From: Candidatus Sericytochromatia bacterium
Lineage (GTDB): Bacteria; Cyanobacteriota; Sericytochromatia; JACMPN01
Assembly (NCBI GenBank): GCA_014377495.1
Contig: JACMPN010000209.1
Span: 1 to 7,777, forward strand
DNA length: 7,777 nucleotides
Reading direction: 5' to 3'
The translations under genes were made by a program, and so were the position numbers. Within the stretch, counting starts at the first letter, position 1; every line of letters begins with the position of its first letter. Positions 5,843 to 7,777 of the stretch are shown here, in pieces. The notes beneath the pieces were generated by a model. That model saw only the letters and a program-made list of their open reading frames with translations. It searched no databases and had not been told where the DNA came from.

Positions 5843-6943
5843 ATGCTGCCAGAGGTCAAGGGAACCGTCACACGCCAGGCCCACGTCGGCGTGCCGGAGG
5901 GGACGTTTGAGGAGGAGCACGGGCGCCAGGGGTTCTTCGGACGGGTGTCGCACCTGTATCACACGAACCCGCCCACGGGCTGGACCCGCATCGAGGGCCC
6001 CCTGAGGCCGCAAGCCTTCTGGCTGGACCGGCTCACGCCGGGCGATGCCGGGGATCCCGCCGCCGGCCGGCCCCTGCCTGTCCTGGGCAACGACGACGTG
6101 ACGATCGCCGTCAGTCGGCTGTCGGCGCCGATGCCGTACTTCTTTCGCAATGCCGACGGCGACGAGGTGCTGTTTGTCCACCGGGGCCAGGGCACGCTGG
6201 AGACGGATTTCGGCCCGCTGGCCTATCGGCAGGGGGATTACCTCGTCATCCCGCGGGGAACGACCTACCGGCTGGTGCCCGAGGCAGGCGAGTCGTTCTT
6301 TCTGGTCATCGAGAGCCGGGAGGAGATCCGCCAGCCGGACCGGGGCATCCTCGGCCAGCACGCCCTATACGATCCGGCGATGATCCGTACCCCCGAGCCC
6401 CACGGGCACACGGAGACGGGCGAGTTCGAGGTGCGCATCAAGCGCGAGGGTCAATACACCAAGGTCTTTTATCCCTTCCACCCCTTGGACGTCGTCGGCT
6501 GGAAAGGGGATCTCACCGTCTGGCAACTGAACATCGCCGATCTGCGGCCGGTGCACAGCCACCGGGGCCACCTGGCCCCGAGCGTGCATACGACGTTCGT
6601 CGGCGGCAGCGCCTTCGTCATCGTCTCTTTTACGCCCCGGCCGCTGGAGCGGGATGCGGATGCCCAGCGGGTGCCGTTCTATCACCGGAACATCGACTAC
6701 GACGAGGTGATTTTCTATCACGACGGGGACTTTTTCAGCCGGGACAACATCGGTCCCGGGATGCTCACCTTCCACCCGCAGGGGATCCATCACGGCCCCC
6801 ACCCCAAAGCCTTTGCCAGCCAGTTCAATAAAACGGAAACGGACGAATATGCCGTCATGGTCGACACCCGTCGGCCGTTGCATGTGTTGCCGGGGGCCCT
6901 GTCGGCGGAGTTTGCCGACTACCACCAGAGTTGGCGGAGTTAA
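5843..6943 (+). CDS. hmgA: Homogentisate 1,2-dioxygenase, short type
   Basis: A 366-residue cytoplasmic cupin-fold enzyme. Known reaction: Fe(II)-dependent ring opening of homogentisate to maleylacetoacetate in tyrosine and phenylalanine breakdown. The first cupin half shows PYFFRNADGDEVLFVHRGQG (98-117) and LAYRQGDYLVIPRGTTYRL (126-144). The second half has the iron site: H281 in FYHRN, E288 in DYDEV, and H317 in GIHHGPHP, matching His-Glu-His of the family, although the His-to-Glu spacing is one residue longer than in the human enzyme. W227, H238/H240 and H249 lie in the conserved stretch before it. Classical bacterial and eukaryotic enzymes are about 430-445 residues; this belongs to the shorter group with a different N-terminus (VSHLYHTNPPTGW). 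No other pathway gene adjoins it; the FAH-family gene is 2.2 kb upstream in the same orientation. A related ring-cleaving substrate cannot be excluded. Confidence 0.85.
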   Translation: MLPEVKGTVTRQAHVGVPEGTFEEEHGRQGFFGRVSHLYHTNPPTGWTRIEGPLRPQAFWLDRLTPGDAGDPAAGRPLPVLGNDDVTIAVSRLSAPMPYFFRNADGDEVLFVHRGQGTLETDFGPLAYRQGDYLVIPRGTTYRLVPEAGESFFLVIESREEIRQPDRGILGQHALYDPAMIRTPEPHGHTETGEFEVRIKREGQYTKVFYPFHPLDVVGWKGDLTVWQLNIADLRPVHSHRGHLAPSVHTTFVGGSAFVIVSFTPRPLERDADAQRVPFYHRNIDYDEVIFYHDGDFFSRDNIGPGMLTFHPQGIHHGPHPKAFASQFNKTETDEYAVMVDTRRPLHVLPGALSAEFADYHQSWRS

Positions 6944-6959
6944 GCGGCAGTTGGCTGCG

Positions 6960-7033
6960 GGCGATGCCGCGGGGGTGACATGCGGGCGCAGATCCGGGTG
7001 GGTGGCGAGGCATGTCACCTGCACCGCATCGCC
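6960..7033. repeat. Large two-step imperfect palindrome just after the dioxygenase gene
   Basis: Outer arms GGCGATGC (6960-6967) and GCATCGCC (7026-7033), inner arms GGTGACATGC (6974-6983) and GCATGTCACC (7010-7019), both perfect. Equal 6-nt internal loops separate them and a 26-nt loop closes the structure. It starts 16 nt after the stop codon and has no T-run, so it is not a standard terminator. It could be a 3' mRNA-stabilising structure, a repetitive extragenic palindrome, or a protein-binding site. Confidence 0.75.
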
Positions 7034-7143
7034 GGTTTGTGCTGACATCCCCTGAGTACAATCGGCCGATATCGCCGGAACCGGGGGTCACCGACTGCAT
7101 GCAATGGCTTGCTGCTGTTGGCCAACCGTCATAGGGTCAGGGC

Positions 7144-7165
7144 GGGGGGAAGCCCCCCTGTTTTT
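7144..7165 (+). terminator. Intrinsic terminator (200 nt after the dioxygenase stop)
   Basis: GGGGGG (7144-7149), loop AAG, CCCCCC (7153-7158), then TG and five T (7161-7165). The stem is short but entirely G:C, with a proper T-run on the plus strand. It would end the dioxygenase transcript or a small RNA from the gap. The T-run overlaps the next promoter's -35 box. Confidence 0.7.
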
Positions 7166-7192
7166 GACAAACCTTGATTAACGTTACTTAAT
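7164..7192 (+). promoter_or_regulatory. Sigma70-type promoter of the response regulator gene
   Basis: TTGACA (7164-7169, perfect -35), 17-bp spacer, CTTAAT (7187-7192, four of six matches to TATAAT). The stretch is conspicuously AT-rich for this DNA, and transcription would start near 7199, about 80 nt before the regulator start. TTAC/GTAA arms (7185-7188 and 7194-7197) flank the -10 box and could be a small operator half-site pair. Confidence 0.7.
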
Positions 7193-7280
7193 GTAAGTGT
7201 CTTGGGTGTTGATGCAACTTTGATCGGCCGTGACCTGCCGCCGGGTCATCAGGCCGGGTGATACGTGTTTTGGGGTGAAT

Positions 7281-7640
7281 GTGCGCGAGATTCTGCTGGT
7301 TGAAGACGATCCGGAAATTAGCAAGGCCCTCACGGAAATCCTCGGGGATTATGGTTATCCGGTGGTCTGGCATGCAGACGGGCAGGACGGCCTGGCCTGG
7401 CTGCAGCAGGCCGTGGAACTGCCCCCCGTGATCCTGCTGGACCTGCAATTGCCCAGGATGAATGGCTGGGATTTCGTCGACGTCCTGCGGCTCGATGAGC
7501 GCCTGAACCGCATCCCGATCATCGTCATGTCGGCGAAGCGGGAGATGCCGCCGCCGAACATCGTGGCGTTTCTGCCGAAGCCGATCCAGCTCGACCGTCT
7601 GTTTAAAGCGCTCGACCAGTACTGCCCACCCGTCGCTTGA
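7281..7640 (+). CDS. Single-domain response regulator (stand-alone receiver, CheY-like)
   Basis: A 119-residue protein consisting of one complete receiver domain and no output domain. Residues are intact: acidic pair D9/D10 in ILLVEDDPE, phospho-acceptor D54 in VILLDLQLPRMNGWDF, switch S84 in IIVMSAK, and K100-P101 in AFLPKPIQLDRL. Known for the family: such proteins carry phosphoryl groups between kinases and targets, or act by protein contact, as CheY does at the flagellar motor. The start is uncertain. GTG 7281 has GGGGTGA (7272-7278) as ribosome site and begins right at the first strand; GTG 7275 and GTG 7230 are in-frame alternatives without a better site. A good sigma70-type promoter precedes it. 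The kinase gene upstream or the chemotaxis system could be its phosphodonor, but nothing here proves either. Confidence 0.92.
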   Translation: MREILLVEDDPEISKALTEILGDYGYPVVWHADGQDGLAWLQQAVELPPVILLDLQLPRMNGWDFVDVLRLDERLNRIPIIVMSAKREMPPPNIVAFLPKPIQLDRLFKALDQYCPPVA

Positions 7641-7652
7641 ACGCTGGCGACA

Positions 7653-7770
7653 GGCTGTTTCAGGGGGTACAGGGCGAGTCGGATTTGGGTCGGGTTCTGG
7701 CGACAGCGCCTAATGGCGCTTTGGCAGGTTCCGGCCCAAAGGCGGGCGCCACGGGGCCCCCGAAACAGCC
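7653..7770. repeat. Inverted and direct repeats at the window end; no gene
   Basis: GGCTGTTTC followed by A and GGGGG (7653-7667) is mirrored by CCCCCGAAACAGCC (7757-7770), with one bulged base. CTGGCGACAG occurs twice in direct orientation (7644-7653 and 7697-7706). Between the arms is a hairpin, AGCGCC (7705-7710), loop TAAT, GGCGCT (7715-7720), followed by TTT, which may weakly terminate the regulator transcript. No coding frame with support lies in 7641-7777. Confidence 0.6.
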
Positions 7771-7777
7771 CGGTCCC

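Noticed and set aside
5459..6361. A 300-codon minus-strand frame covering the dioxygenase 5' half and the receiver remnant
   Set aside because: It is antisense to the dioxygenase and in a different frame from the receiver remnant; its protein shows no domain.

Overview
The window is a GC-rich, gene-dense bacterial chromosomal segment. The mix of a chemotaxis receptor, a soluble response regulator-histidine kinase hybrid, a c-type cytochrome and homogentisate-type aromatic catabolism suggests a free-living proteobacterium, probably an alphaproteobacterium. That placement is inferred from gene content and protein style only; there is no rRNA or other marker gene here.

Layout. Bases 2-1248 (+) hold a tight cluster: the C-terminal end of a methyl-accepting chemotaxis protein, a small single-haem cytochrome c, and an exported MerP/CopZ-like heavy-metal-associated (HMA) protein, separated by only 3 and 2 nt. 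A convergent gene at 1187-2455 (-) encodes an unrecognised lipoprotein with a long Gly/Pro/Met-rich linker. Its probable terminator lies inside the 3' end of the HMA reading frame. Divergent from the lipoprotein is a fumarylacetoacetate hydrolase (FAH) family gene at 2669-3646 (+). It is followed by a roughly 480-bp non-coding element with long inverted repeats (3675-4151), which separates it from a convergent response regulator-histidine kinase gene at 4165-5289 (-). Upstream of that kinase is a decayed receiver-domain remnant (about 5452-5661, -). Then come a short-type homogentisate 1,2-dioxygenase gene (5843-6943, +), a structured intergenic stretch with a large imperfect palindrome, an intrinsic terminator and a good sigma70-like promoter, and finally a stand-alone receiver-domain response regulator (7281-7640, +). 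The last 137 bases hold small repeats and a hairpin but no gene.

How the genes may work together. The dioxygenase and the FAH-family hydrolase fit the first and last steps of the lower homogentisate (tyrosine/phenylalanine) pathway. They are separated by the kinase gene and the repeat element, and no maleylacetoacetate isomerase lies in the window. The kinase, the receiver remnant and the single-domain regulator form a loose two-component signalling neighbourhood; whether they signal to one another cannot be read from sequence. The receptor/cytochrome/HMA cluster looks like one transcription unit and is the most suggestive grouping, possibly redox or metal related. I see no CRISPR array, tRNA, rRNA, transposase or phage gene, and no clear example of a wholly new system.
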